A stretch of 39,892 bases of DNA from an uncultured Phycisphaerae bacterium. Lineage in GTDB: Bacteria; Planctomycetota; Phycisphaerae; UBA1845; PWPN01. The DNA lies in NCBI GenBank assembly GCA_938005315.1, contig CALLOB010000029.1, positions 1 through 39,892 on the forward strand, read 5' to 3'. The translations under genes and the position numbers were made by a program. The notes beneath the pieces were generated by a model that was not told the DNA's origin, searched no databases, and was given only the letters and a program-made list of their open reading frames with translations. Below are positions 1 to 7,460 of the stretch, in pieces (the first letter of the stretch is position 1; the number at the start of each line of letters is the position of its first letter).

Positions 1-147
1 GCTCCCGTCAGGCGCGCGCACAACGAACCGCTCATCGGGACGCGTCCGTCCCAATGACGTGAACGCCACGCCCGTCAGGGAGCCCGCCTCCCGCTCCATA
101 CGGCCGACCGCATCCGCGGTGACCTGAAGCACGTAGCCGCACGGCAC
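1..147 (-). CDS. Possible partial gene running off the left edge, unidentified
   Basis: Downstream of the metal ABC ATPase the minus strand stays open to the window edge, in the same frame as the ATPase and after its TGA stop. From about position 147 the codons become strongly G/C at the third position and the translation reads like ordinary protein (about 49 residues, beginning VPCGYVLQV). A GTG at 145-147 is preceded by GAAGGG at 157-162, which could serve as a ribosome binding site. It does not look like the start of a ZnuB-type permease, because no hydrophobic segment is visible. Open frames of this length are common by chance in DNA this GC-rich, so this is a tentative call. The rest of 1-321 shows nothing else recognisable. 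Confidence 0.25.
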   Translation of the reverse strand, partial: MPCGYVLQVTADAVGRMEREAGSLTGVAFTSLGRTRPDERFVVRAPDGS

Positions 148-321
148 CTCGACCAGCCCTTCAACCGGGGTGCCCAACAAATGGACACCATTCAGTGCCC
201 GCCGGCCCGTGCAGGGGTCAAGAAGCGGGAAGGCGGTCCTGGGATCAGGAAGGGGGATGGTCCGGCGGATGCGGCGGCGGCAGGGTTCGCGCCGCGGGGG
301 AATCGCGGGGCGGATGAGCGG

Positions 322-1113
322 TCAGGCGTTCGGCACGACCAGATGGCGGCCGGCCTGATGGCGGACGGACAGGCCCGGCCCGTAGAGCTCCGCCATCAGC
401 CCGTCGTGCAGCACGGCATCGGGCGGACCGTCAGCCAGCAGTCGCCCATCGCGGAGCACCACGACGCGGCCGCAGGCCGGCGGCAGGACCTCCAGCTCGT
501 GGCACACCAGGATCACGGTCAGCCGCCGCCCGGAATGCAGCTCCTCGACCAGCTCGACGATGCGCTCGCGCCAGCCCAGATCGAGGTTCGCGGTGGGCTC
601 ATCCAGCATGAGGATCTCGGGCTGCTGGACCATCGCCCGGGCGATGAGCGTCTTGCGCTGCTCGCCGCCGGAAACCTCGCCGTATCCGCGGTCGGCCAGC
701 GCCGCCAGCCCCAGGCGATCCAGCCAGGCGTCGATGACGGCGAAGTCCTCGCCCGTCAGGCGACGACACAGGCCGCGAACGCCGCAGCGGCCGATGGCCA
801 CCACCTCGCGCACGGTCAGCGGTATCTCACTGCGTTCGGCCAGCAGTTGCGGCACGTAGCCGATTCGCTGTCGCAGGCGGGCCCGCGCGGTCAGCCCCAG
901 GCGGCCCAGCGGCCGGCCCAGTACGGTCACGTCGCCGGCGGCGATGCGCCGCAGCCCCAGGCAGCTCTCCAGCAGCGTGGTCTTGCCCGCGCCGTTGGGG
1001 CCCAGCACGCCGAGGAACTCCCCGGTCGCGACGTCCAGCCGCTCCAACGCCAGCAGCGGCCTGCGGCGGGCGCGGATTTCAAGGCCGCGGATCTCGATCG
1101 CCGGTTCGTTCAC
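322..1113 (-). CDS. Metal ABC transporter ATP-binding protein (ZnuC/MntB-like)
   Basis: This is the ATPase of a zinc/manganese-type ABC importer, which would power metal uptake across the inner membrane. Its 263 residues carry a Walker A motif GPNGAGKT at 38-45, a Q-loop YVPQ at 86-89, an ABC signature SGGEQRK at 148-154, Walker B ILMLDEP at 167-173 and an H-loop histidine at 205. The length is typical of the family. Its ATG overlaps the stop codon of the upstream ZnuA-like gene (ATGA), so the two are translationally coupled. No integral membrane permease is seen downstream before the window edge, so the importer is incomplete here. The exact metal (Zn, Mn or Fe) cannot be read from the ATPase alone. 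Confidence 0.88.
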   Translation of the reverse strand: MNEPAIEIRGLEIRARRRPLLALERLDVATGEFLGVLGPNGAGKTTLLESCLGLRRIAAGDVTVLGRPLGRLGLTARARLRQRIGYVPQLLAERSEIPLTVREVVAIGRCGVRGLCRRLTGEDFAVIDAWLDRLGLAALADRGYGEVSGGEQRKTLIARAMVQQPEILMLDEPTANLDLGWRERIVELVEELHSGRRLTVILVCHELEVLPPACGRVVVLRDGRLLADGPPDAVLHDGLMAELYGPGLSVRHQAGRHLVVPNA

Positions 1114-1994
1114 GACGGGCCGGTCTCCGTGGCCAGGGACCCCCTGGTCGTGGGCTCGGCATCGGCGGCCAGAAGGGCCTCGACGTTGGCGACCAGCAGG
1201 GCGTCGAAAGGCGGCTCGTCGCCGTCCTTGAAATCCGGAAAGTTGCCGAAGACCACGACCGGCGCGTTCAGCCGCCGGCCCAGGGCGTCGGCGACCTTGC
1301 GGCCCTCCGGCCGGTTGGCGATCACCGCGGCTGCGGCGAGGCGCTCGCCGGCCTGGATGGCCTGCTCGACCTGACCGATGGAGGCAGTGTCGGCGCCGCT
1401 ATACGTTCCGGCCACTTCCAGCCCCAGCCAGCGGCAGAAGGCCTCCTGATGCAGGCTGCAGATCACCGGTCGGCCATGCCAGCCCCGGGCCGCGATGTGT
1501 TCCCGGCACCGTGCGGCCAGAGCGTGGACGCGGGATTCAGCGGTCCGGAGGCGGTCCTCGGCGACGGTCCGCTCCACCAGGCCGGCCGAGACCAGGGCGT
1601 CGGCCACCTGGCGGCAGGCGGCCAGGTAGGAATCGGGCTCGCACAGGCCGCCGGGGACGCGGATCACCGCGGTATGCAGCCCCTCGTCCCGCAGTTTGCC
1701 GAGCCGCTGGTCGATCGACGCCTGAAACTCGAAGCGCAGCAGCACGCGACAGCGTCTCAGGGCCTCGATCTGGCTGGGGCGGATGTCGAAATGCCCCGGG
1801 CAGGTTCCCGGCTCGGCCAGGCGGAACACCGATGCGCCGGGCTGCAGAATCTCGGCGGCGGCGGCCTCGAGGTACGAATTGGTCGCGGCCACCAGGGACG
1901 CTGCGGACGGCGGGGCGGACCGGCCATGGTGCCGGTCGCAGCCGGCCGGCAGCGCGACCGCAGAGCACACCATCAGGAGAGAAAGCCGGTTCAT
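1110..1994 (-). CDS. ZnuA-like metal-binding lipoprotein of an ABC importer
   Basis: This is a 294-residue solute-binding protein of the cluster A-I (ZnuA/TroA) family, which captures a divalent metal in the periplasm and hands it to the ABC importer. The N-terminus is a lipoprotein signal with lipobox LPAGC, making Cys19 the lipidated residue. Likely metal ligands are His68 in the GHFDIRPSQ segment, which corresponds to the family's first ligand loop, and the histidine of the SLHQEAFCRWL segment, which matches the family SHxAFxYF motif. The long His/Asp-rich loop of true zinc carriers is absent. It lies 7 nt after the FmdE-like gene and overlaps the ATPase gene by 4 nt, so all three are probably one transcript. 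The fold assignment is secure; the metal is not. Confidence 0.82.
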   Translation of the reverse strand: MNRLSLLMVCSAVALPAGCDRHHGRSAPPSAASLVAATNSYLEAAAAEILQPGASVFRLAEPGTCPGHFDIRPSQIEALRRCRVLLRFEFQASIDQRLGKLRDEGLHTAVIRVPGGLCEPDSYLAACRQVADALVSAGLVERTVAEDRLRTAESRVHALAARCREHIAARGWHGRPVICSLHQEAFCRWLGLEVAGTYSGADTASIGQVEQAIQAGERLAAAAVIANRPEGRKVADALGRRLNAPVVVFGNFPDFKDGDEPPFDALLVANVEALLAADAEPTTRGSLATETGPS

Positions 1995-2001
1995 GGCAGG
2001 C

Positions 2002-2550
2002 TCAATGACCCCCGGTCGGGCGGCGCGGGCTCTGGTCGTCCGGGCCGTGTCCGCACAGGGCCATCTCGAGGGGGCTCATCGGCGCGATGTCGAAGAGCCG
2101 GGCGACGTCGTCGGCCGCCAGCCGGCGGGAGATCTCCTCGAGGTTCTCCGGTGTGACGCCGGACAACGTCTCGTGCAGGGCCTTCCTGGCCGCGTAGGTC
2201 ATGCCCTCGACCGGACGGTCCGCCTCGGGCAGCCGCAGAACGTGGACCACCGGCCAGCCGCGGGCGAGCACCTGGGCCGACTCCTCCAGGCGGAGGTTGC
2301 GTTTGCCGGTGGTCGCTCCGCAGCCGGTCTGCAGGCCGTCGAGGATGCAGGTGAACGGCGTACGGTGCCGCTCAGCCGGCATCCAGCAGACCACGTCGAT
2401 CTTCCAGAAGCCGGGGGTGTCCAGACGGACGACCGCGTCGCGCCCGATCATGGTCCCCAGCACCAGCCAGGGGCCCAGGTGGCCGTGAAACATCGCTGCC
2501 TGCGCGAGCCAGTCGGGGTCGGCGGGGTCCCTGGTCAGGTAGAAGTGCAC
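2002..2550 (-). CDS. FmdE-family protein
   Basis: This belongs to the FmdE family, named from formylmethanofuran dehydrogenase operons but widespread in bacteria without that enzyme; members bind metal and their role is unclear. The diagnostic motifs are present: FHGHLGPWLVLG at 21-32 and the DGLQTGC...GKxNL block about 60 residues further on. I place the start at the GTG at 2548-2550 because GGAGG sits 4 nt upstream of it and the translation reaches the first motif within 22 residues; an ATG at 2667 would overlap the upstream prepilin gene by 80 nt. The protein is then 182 residues. It is 35 nt downstream of the prepilin gene and 7 nt upstream of the ZnuA-like gene, which suggests a role in metal handling (inference). 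Confidence 0.8.
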   Translation of the reverse strand: MHFYLTRDPADPDWLAQAAMFHGHLGPWLVLGTMIGRDAVVRLDTPGFWKIDVVCWMPAERHRTPFTCILDGLQTGCGATTGKRNLRLEESAQVLARGWPVVHVLRLPEADRPVEGMTYAARKALHETLSGVTPENLEEISRRLAADDVARLFDIAPMSPLEMALCGHGPDDQSPRRPTGGH

Positions 2551-2585
2551 AGATCCTCCGTCAGCGGCGGATGCCGCAGGGCCGG

Positions 2586-3356
2586 TCAAGGGCTCGTGTA
2601 GGTCAGTCCACTGGCCGTCCGATAATGCACGATGAGCCCGCTTCGCGGCTCTTCCGGCGTCAGCCACCAGGACCGCTGCAGCGGAAAACGGCTCTGATCG
2701 ATGGTACCGTCTTCCCAGCGGGGCAGCTTCGACGACTGCTCATAATCGGGCCCCACGCTCCAGACCGCAAATGCCACCGGGCTGCGCGGCTCGCGCCGCC
2801 GGGCATAGTAGAACCGACCTTCGCTTGACCGGCATTGCGGCAGGTCGTCGGGAACCCAGATGCTCGCCCGCGGCCGCCACGGGCTGTCGGGAAAGTCCAT
2901 CAGCTGACCGTTCTGCCACACCGCCCCCGGCGCCCGGTAGCGGTAGGTCTGCCCGCGGTCGAAAATATCCTCGAAGTACGAGCGCTGCAACGCGTCGGGA
3001 CTGCGCCTGAAGTAGCGTTTGACCGCCAGCTCGGCCGGCAGCTGGTAGAGGATGCTGGTGCCGCACGATTGGCGCGTGGGGGGCAGGCGGCCCTTGTGCT
3101 CGCCGGCGTACATGTCCAGGGCCAGGGTGATCTGCCGCAGATCGGAGTGGGCCACCACGACACGGGATCGTAACCGGGCTCGGGCCAGGGCCGGAGTCAG
3201 GATGCCCGCCAGCAAGGCGATGATGGCGACGACCACGAGCACTTCGATCAGTGTGAAACCCGCGAGACGGAAAACCGTCTGCCGCCCGCCCCGGTCTGCG
3301 GAGACCGGGGACGGGCGCGGTATCGAGCCTGTGCAAAGGCACGCGGTCGGACTCAC
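2586..3356 (-). CDS. Prepilin-like protein with type IV pilin/type II pseudopilin N-terminus
   Basis: This 256-residue protein has a class III signal: cleavage is expected after Gly33, giving a mature N-terminus FTLIEVLVVVAIIALL with the conserved Glu at mature position 5, followed by an uninterrupted hydrophobic helix. The leader of 33 residues is long. The globular part is not similar to a pilus subunit I recognise; it is rich in Trp, Tyr and Arg. Planctomycetes encode many such single prepilin-type proteins whose role is mostly unknown. It starts 9 nt after the stop of the secreted repeat protein at 3366-5351, so the two are probably co-expressed and co-exported. The domain call is firm; the function is unknown. 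Confidence 0.8.
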   Translation of the reverse strand: MSPTACLCTGSIPRPSPVSADRGGRQTVFRLAGFTLIEVLVVVAIIALLAGILTPALARARLRSRVVVAHSDLRQITLALDMYAGEHKGRLPPTRQSCGTSILYQLPAELAVKRYFRRSPDALQRSYFEDIFDRGQTYRYRAPGAVWQNGQLMDFPDSPWRPRASIWVPDDLPQCRSSEGRFYYARRREPRSPVAFAVWSVGPDYEQSSKLPRWEDGTIDQSRFPLQRSWWLTPEEPRSGLIVHYRTASGLTYTSP

Positions 3357-3365
3357 GTTGGCTCC

Positions 3366-5351
3366 TTACAGGTCGCAATCGGGCTCCGGCAGGCGGCCGT
3401 TGCCTGACAGGCACCGCTGGAACACGCCGAAATCGGCCTGATCCACGTCGTTGTCGCCGTCAAAGTCGGCATTGCTGCACGCCGGGTCGGTCTGTTCGAC
3501 CCCCGGGCCGCTCTGGCAGGCCTGGAAGTGGTCGAAATCCGTCGAATCCACGTCGCCGTTGCGGTCGAAATCCGGCCGAACGTAACGATACAGCAGGAAA
3601 TTCTCGCCGTCGTAGTCCATCACCCACAACCGATAGCCGGCCTTGTAGCCGTCCGAGCCCACGGCGTCCTCCTGGTCGAGGATACCGACGATGTCGAATG
3701 AGCCCGTGGGCGCCGGGTACCGGCTGAAGCCGCTGCCGCGACCCAGGAGCACGGGGAACGTGCGCCCCGAGCCGTCGGCGATGGTCATGGACTGCCCCGG
3801 TCCCCAGGTTCCGGAGACGAACTGGACGTTCTCGATGGCGACGCCTCGGCCCTGATAGTGCTCCGTGCCGGTCATCCGGGTCTGGTCGAAGATGAAGGCG
3901 TCAGAGGCGTCTTTGAGGTCGGCCAGGGTGATGGTCTGAGGGCTCATCGGCCCGGTGGCCGCGGCCAGCAGCACGATCTCGAAGTCGGCCAGCGGCGTCT
4001 TCTGGTGCTGCTCGTTGATGTTGGTCTTGCCCCGGAAGAACAGCCCGGGCGCCCGGGCACGGACCTCGACGAGGTCGCCGGAGCGGAACGGCCGGCCGGT
4101 GATCGGGTCGCGGCTGAGGCGGTCGAGTTCGGCGATCCACTCGGCGTCGGTGTAGCTGCCGGCGGGGTGGTTGCCGACGATCTTGCCGATGTTCTGGCCC
4201 ATGTAGAGGGCGGTTCCGCCGAAATCCCCGGCCTCATCGGCCTGGACGAACATCTGCCACTGCCCGCCCATGAAGGGGTTGGAGCCGGGTGTGGGATCGA
4301 GCATGTCCGAGGGCCGGTTGATGATGCGTCCCTTGACCTTGACCGGGTCGGTGGTCGGGAAGGTGCCCGCGCCGTCGGCATTGACGGCCTGGTACTCGCG
4401 GTGAAGCGTGTAGTTCATCCGGTTCCAGGTGCCGGCCAGCACGAAGGCCCCGTCCTGATAGTCCATGACCCACAGGCGGTAGCCGGCCTTGAAGCCGTCG
4501 CTGCCGACGGCGTCCTCCTGATCGAGAATGCCGACGATGTCGAAAGGCGCCGCCGGCGCCGGATAACGCTTGAAGCCTTCTCCCCGGCCCAGAAGGACGG
4601 GGAACGTGCGGCCGGTGCCGTCGGTGATGGTCATCGACTGGCCGGGACCCCAGGTGCCGGAGGCGAACTGCGCGCCGTTGATCTGCACGGCCGTGCCCTG
4701 GTAGTGCTCGCAGCCGGTGGCCCGGGTCTGGTCGAAGATGAACTGGTCGGAGGCGTCCTTGAGATCCGCCAGCGTGATCACCTGGGGGGTCGGCAGGCCG
4801 TAGCCGGCCGTGACGAGGACGATGTCGAAGTTGGCCTCGACGGCTTTGTTATGCTGCTCGTTGATGTTGGTTTTGCCGCGGAAGAACAGCCCCGGGGCCC
4901 GGGCCCGGACCTCGACCAGGTCGCCCGGCAGGAATGGCCGGCCGGTCTGGGGGTCGTGGTTCAGGCGATCGAGCTCGGCGAGCCATTCGGCGGCGGTGTA
5001 GCTTCCAGCGGGGTGGTTGCCGACGATCTTGCCGATGTTCTGGCCCATGTACATGGCCGTGCCGCCGAAATCGGCCGGGGCGACGGTCTGGAAGAACCGC
5101 TGCCACTGCCCGCCCATGAACGGGTTGGACCCCGGTGTCGGGTCGAGCATGTCCGAGGGGGCATGCAGGAGCACGCCGCGCATCTTGACCGGGTTGGTGG
5201 TCGGGAAGGTGCCGGCGCCGTCGGCATTGACAGCCTGATAGTCCTGGTGGGCCGTGAGACTCATCAGGTCCCAGTCGGGCTCCTGGCCGAACGCCGTGGT
5301 CCAGGTCATCAGAATCGCGATTCCCGGCAGCAGTGCTTGGAAACGGCTCAT
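3366..5351 (-). CDS. Secreted two-repeat protein with C-terminal dockerin-like EF-hands
   Basis: This 661-residue exported protein has a signal peptide (residues 1-22, ending TAFG). It then has two near-identical copies of a domain of about 280 residues (roughly 33-312 and 315-595), each containing the shared blocks PSDMLDPTPGSNPFMGG, GKIVGNHPAGSYT and GYRLWVMDY. The C-terminus (about 600-661) carries two EF-hand-like calcium loops, DFDRNGDVDSTDF and DFDGDNDVDQADF, with the spacing of a type I dockerin, as seen in many planctomycete secreted proteins. I chose the ATG at 5349-5351 because AAGGAGG lies 6 nt upstream and a clean signal peptide follows; an ATG at 5381 also has AAGGAGG 4 nt upstream and would add ten residues. 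The repeat domain is unidentified; an OB-fold-like beta domain is a guess. It heads the minus-strand cluster. Confidence 0.8.
   Translation of the reverse strand: MSRFQALLPGIAILMTWTTAFGQEPDWDLMSLTAHQDYQAVNADGAGTFPTTNPVKMRGVLLHAPSDMLDPTPGSNPFMGGQWQRFFQTVAPADFGGTAMYMGQNIGKIVGNHPAGSYTAAEWLAELDRLNHDPQTGRPFLPGDLVEVRARAPGLFFRGKTNINEQHNKAVEANFDIVLVTAGYGLPTPQVITLADLKDASDQFIFDQTRATGCEHYQGTAVQINGAQFASGTWGPGQSMTITDGTGRTFPVLLGRGEGFKRYPAPAAPFDIVGILDQEDAVGSDGFKAGYRLWVMDYQDGAFVLAGTWNRMNYTLHREYQAVNADGAGTFPTTDPVKVKGRIINRPSDMLDPTPGSNPFMGGQWQMFVQADEAGDFGGTALYMGQNIGKIVGNHPAGSYTDAEWIAELDRLSRDPITGRPFRSGDLVEVRARAPGLFFRGKTNINEQHQKTPLADFEIVLLAAATGPMSPQTITLADLKDASDAFIFDQTRMTGTEHYQGRGVAIENVQFVSGTWGPGQSMTIADGSGRTFPVLLGRGSGFSRYPAPTGSFDIVGILDQEDAVGSDGYKAGYRLWVMDYDGENFLLYRYVRPDFDRNGDVDSTDFDHFQACQSGPGVEQTDPACSNADFDGDNDVDQADFGVFQRCLSGNGRLPEPDCDL
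3600..5240 (-). repeat. Intragenic tandem duplication, unit about 846 nt
   Basis: Two direct copies within the secreted-protein gene align with an offset of about 846 nt; for example the segment encoding YRLWVMDY occurs near 3616 and near 4462. The reading frame is preserved and many stretches are identical at nucleotide level, so the duplication is fairly recent or kept uniform by gene conversion. Confidence 0.8.
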
Positions 5352-5737
5352 GGTATCCCTCCTTCGTCGTGGCCCGGGCATCGGGCCTCCTTGTCGCGTC
5401 CCCCGGGACGGCCTCCGCGCCGGGCCGGTTCGGTATTACGAAGTTAAGAATCATAATACCAGAGTTCCGGGCCGTCAAGCTCATCCGTGATCGCGGGCCG
5501 ATGGCCGGCGGTGCCGCGGCGGCGGCTTGCGGGTGGACGGGGCCGGGGGTCTAATAGCCTCGGACGGTGCTGCGAGCTCCGCACGTGGCGGCAGCGCGGG
5601 CCGTGACCGGTGGCGGGGCGCCTCAACGGCCGAGGGGGACGGGATTCCGGCCCGGGCGCGGATTCCGGCGGATGCCGGCAGGGGCCGGGCCGGGGGTTGC
5701 CGGGGCGGACAGCGGTTTTTCATCGAAGGAGCCAGCT
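5352..5737. other. Divergent intergenic region
   Basis: These 386 nt separate the minus-strand secretion/metal cluster from the plus-strand lipid A operon. I see no convincing gene in it. It contains one AT-rich island at 5432-5460 with a perfect inverted repeat, listed separately. The remainder is very GC-rich and close to ompH. Confidence 0.6.
5432..5460 (-). promoter_or_regulatory. AT-rich dyad upstream of the secreted-protein gene
   Basis: GGTATTA at 5432-5438 and TAATACC at 5454-5460 form a perfect 7-bp inverted repeat separated by 15 nt, in an AT-rich patch inside otherwise very GC-rich DNA. It lies about 80 nt upstream of the minus-strand start at 5351. This is a suitable position for a promoter or an operator. 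The spacing suits binding by a dimeric regulator. Confidence 0.4.
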
Positions 5738-6376
5738 ATGCGGATCGGCGGAAACTGTGCGGCGGTGTTGGTGACGGCGGGGATCGTCTGGGCGGTTTCG
5801 GCGGCGGTGAACCACGCCCAGACCGCCTCTCCGGCGGCTGCGGGTCCCACGCGGGTGGCGGTGGTGGATATCATCAAGGTGTTCGACTCGTTCAACCAGA
5901 CCAAGGTGCTCAACACCAAGATCGAGGCCCACCGGCGGGGGCTGGCCCAACAGGCCGAGAAGAAGGAGCAGGAGATCAAGGCCGAGCAGGCGGCCCTGGA
6001 GGCCTTCGCCGAGAGCAGCGCCGAGTGGTACAAGCGCAACGAGCAGGTCAAGCGGATGATGTTCGAGTACAAGCTCTGGGAGGAGACCGAGCGTCAGAAG
6101 ATCAGCGACCGGCACAAGATGTGGGTGCAGCGGACCTACGACATGATGGCCGCGGAGATCGCCCGCGTGGCCCGGGCCCACGGCGCCCAGCTGGTGGTGA
6201 CCACCGAGGAGCTGAAGATGGACGTGCCGGACTCCAAGGCCCTGATCTCGCTGATCATGAACCGCAAGGTGATCTACTTCGACCCCGCGCTGGATCTTTC
6301 CGAGGAGGTGCTGGCGAACCTCAACGCGGCCTTCGAGAAGGCCGGCGGGGAGAAGTCGGTGGAGTTCGCGAACTGA
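5738..6376 (+). CDS. OmpH/Skp-family periplasmic chaperone
   Basis: This is a Skp/OmpH-family chaperone, which holds outer-membrane proteins in the periplasm before insertion. The 212-residue protein starts at the ATG at 5738, with AAGGAG 6 nt upstream, and has a signal peptide of about 28 residues. The family pattern follows: a short beta segment ([15 protein letters not shown]), a long charged coiled-coil arm at about 60-130 (rich in Lys, Glu and Gln), then a return helix. It is slightly longer than E. coli Skp. It is the first gene of an operon with lpxD, lpxC/fabZ and lpxA, the usual neighbourhood of ompH. The 43-nt gap to lpxD supports co-transcription. Confidence 0.85.
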   Translation: MRIGGNCAAVLVTAGIVWAVSAAVNHAQTASPAAAGPTRVAVVDIIKVFDSFNQTKVLNTKIEAHRRGLAQQAEKKEQEIKAEQAALEAFAESSAEWYKRNEQVKRMMFEYKLWEETERQKISDRHKMWVQRTYDMMAAEIARVARAHGAQLVVTTEELKMDVPDSKALISLIMNRKVIYFDPALDLSEEVLANLNAAFEKAGGEKSVEFAN

Positions 6377-6419
6377 CGGCCCGACCGACCGCGGCCGGCG
6401 GTGCCGGGGGAGTCCGACG

Positions 6420-7460
6420 ATGAGCAGGACCTTCACGCTGGCCCAGATCGCCAAATGGATCGACGGGGTCGTCCGTGGCGATGCTGCGACCCGGATCGAC
6501 GGCGTGGCCGGGATCCGTGAGGCCGGTCCTGGGCAGATCACGTGGCTGAGCGACGATCGCTATGCCGCGGACCTGCGGGTGTCGCGGGCCGGTGCGGTGG
6601 TGGTTCCGTCGGGCTACGGCGAGACGCCGATGCCCGCGGTGCTGGTGGCCGATCCCGAACGGGCGATGGTCGAGGTGCTGGGGCGGTTCGCGCCCCCGGT
6701 GCCCCGACCGGAGCCGGGCGTGCATCCGACGGCCATCTTAGGCGAGGAGGTGGTTCTGGGGCGGGAGGTGCGGATCGGTCCGCATGTGGTCGTCGGCCGG
6801 GGGGCGGCCATCGGCGACCGGACGGTGCTGCATGCCGGGGTGTTCGTGGGCGACCAGACGGTGCTGGGCCAGGACTGCGAGATCTGGCCGCAGGTGGTCA
6901 TCCGCGAGCGTTGCCGGCTGGGCGACCGGGTGGTCGTCCATCCGAATACCACCATCGGTTCCGACGGCTTCGGCTACGTGTTCGCCGGCGGCCGGCATGT
7001 GAAGATCCCGCAGATCGGCACGGTCGAGATCGAATCGGACGTGGAAATCGGGGCCAACTGCTCGGTGGACCGGGGCAAGTTCGGCGCGACGCGGATCGGC
7101 GCGGGCACCAAGATTGATAACCAGGTCCAGGTGGCCCATAATGTGCGGATCGGTCCGGGCTGCATCGTGGTCGCCCAGTGCGGCATCGCGGGCAGCGCCC
7201 GGCTGGGGACCGGCGTGGTGCTGGGCGGCAAGGTAGGCGTCCGGGACCACGTGGTGCTTCACGACGGGGCCCAGGCGGCGGCCTGCGCGTGCATTTCCAA
7301 GGACGTGCCGGCCGGCAGCACGGTGATCGGCATTCCGGCGGTGGAGCACCGCCAGTTCCTGCGGGACCGGACTTCCCTGCGTCGGGTGCCCGGGCTCCTC
7401 GAGCAGCTCGAGGCCCTGGCCAGACGGGTCGATCAGCTTGAGGCAGCAGCAGACGATTGA
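6420..7460 (+). CDS. lpxD: UDP-3-O-acylglucosamine N-acyltransferase LpxD
   Basis: LpxD catalyses the third step of lipid A synthesis, transferring a 3-hydroxyacyl chain from ACP to the 2-amino group of UDP-3-O-acylglucosamine. The 346-residue protein has the LpxD-specific N-terminal domain (about 1-100), a left-handed beta-helix of hexapeptide repeats (about 105-310) and a C-terminal helix. The catalytic histidine is His240 in QVAHNVRIG, equivalent to E. coli His239. The motif [12 protein letters not shown] is also characteristic. GGGGGAG precedes the ATG by 7 nt. Its 3' end overlaps the start of lpxC/fabZ by 23 nt. Confidence 0.95.
   Translation: MSRTFTLAQIAKWIDGVVRGDAATRIDGVAGIREAGPGQITWLSDDRYAADLRVSRAGAVVVPSGYGETPMPAVLVADPERAMVEVLGRFAPPVPRPEPGVHPTAILGEEVVLGREVRIGPHVVVGRGAAIGDRTVLHAGVFVGDQTVLGQDCEIWPQVVIRERCRLGDRVVVHPNTTIGSDGFGYVFAGGRHVKIPQIGTVEIESDVEIGANCSVDRGKFGATRIGAGTKIDNQVQVAHNVRIGPGCIVVAQCGIAGSARLGTGVVLGGKVGVRDHVVLHDGAQAAACACISKDVPAGSTVIGIPAVEHRQFLRDRTSLRRVPGLLEQLEALARRVDQLEAAADD

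Noticed and set aside
181-1374. Long plus-strand open frame opposite the metal ABC genes
   Set aside because: It is antisense to two well-supported genes and its composition is as expected for an antisense frame of GC-rich coding DNA.
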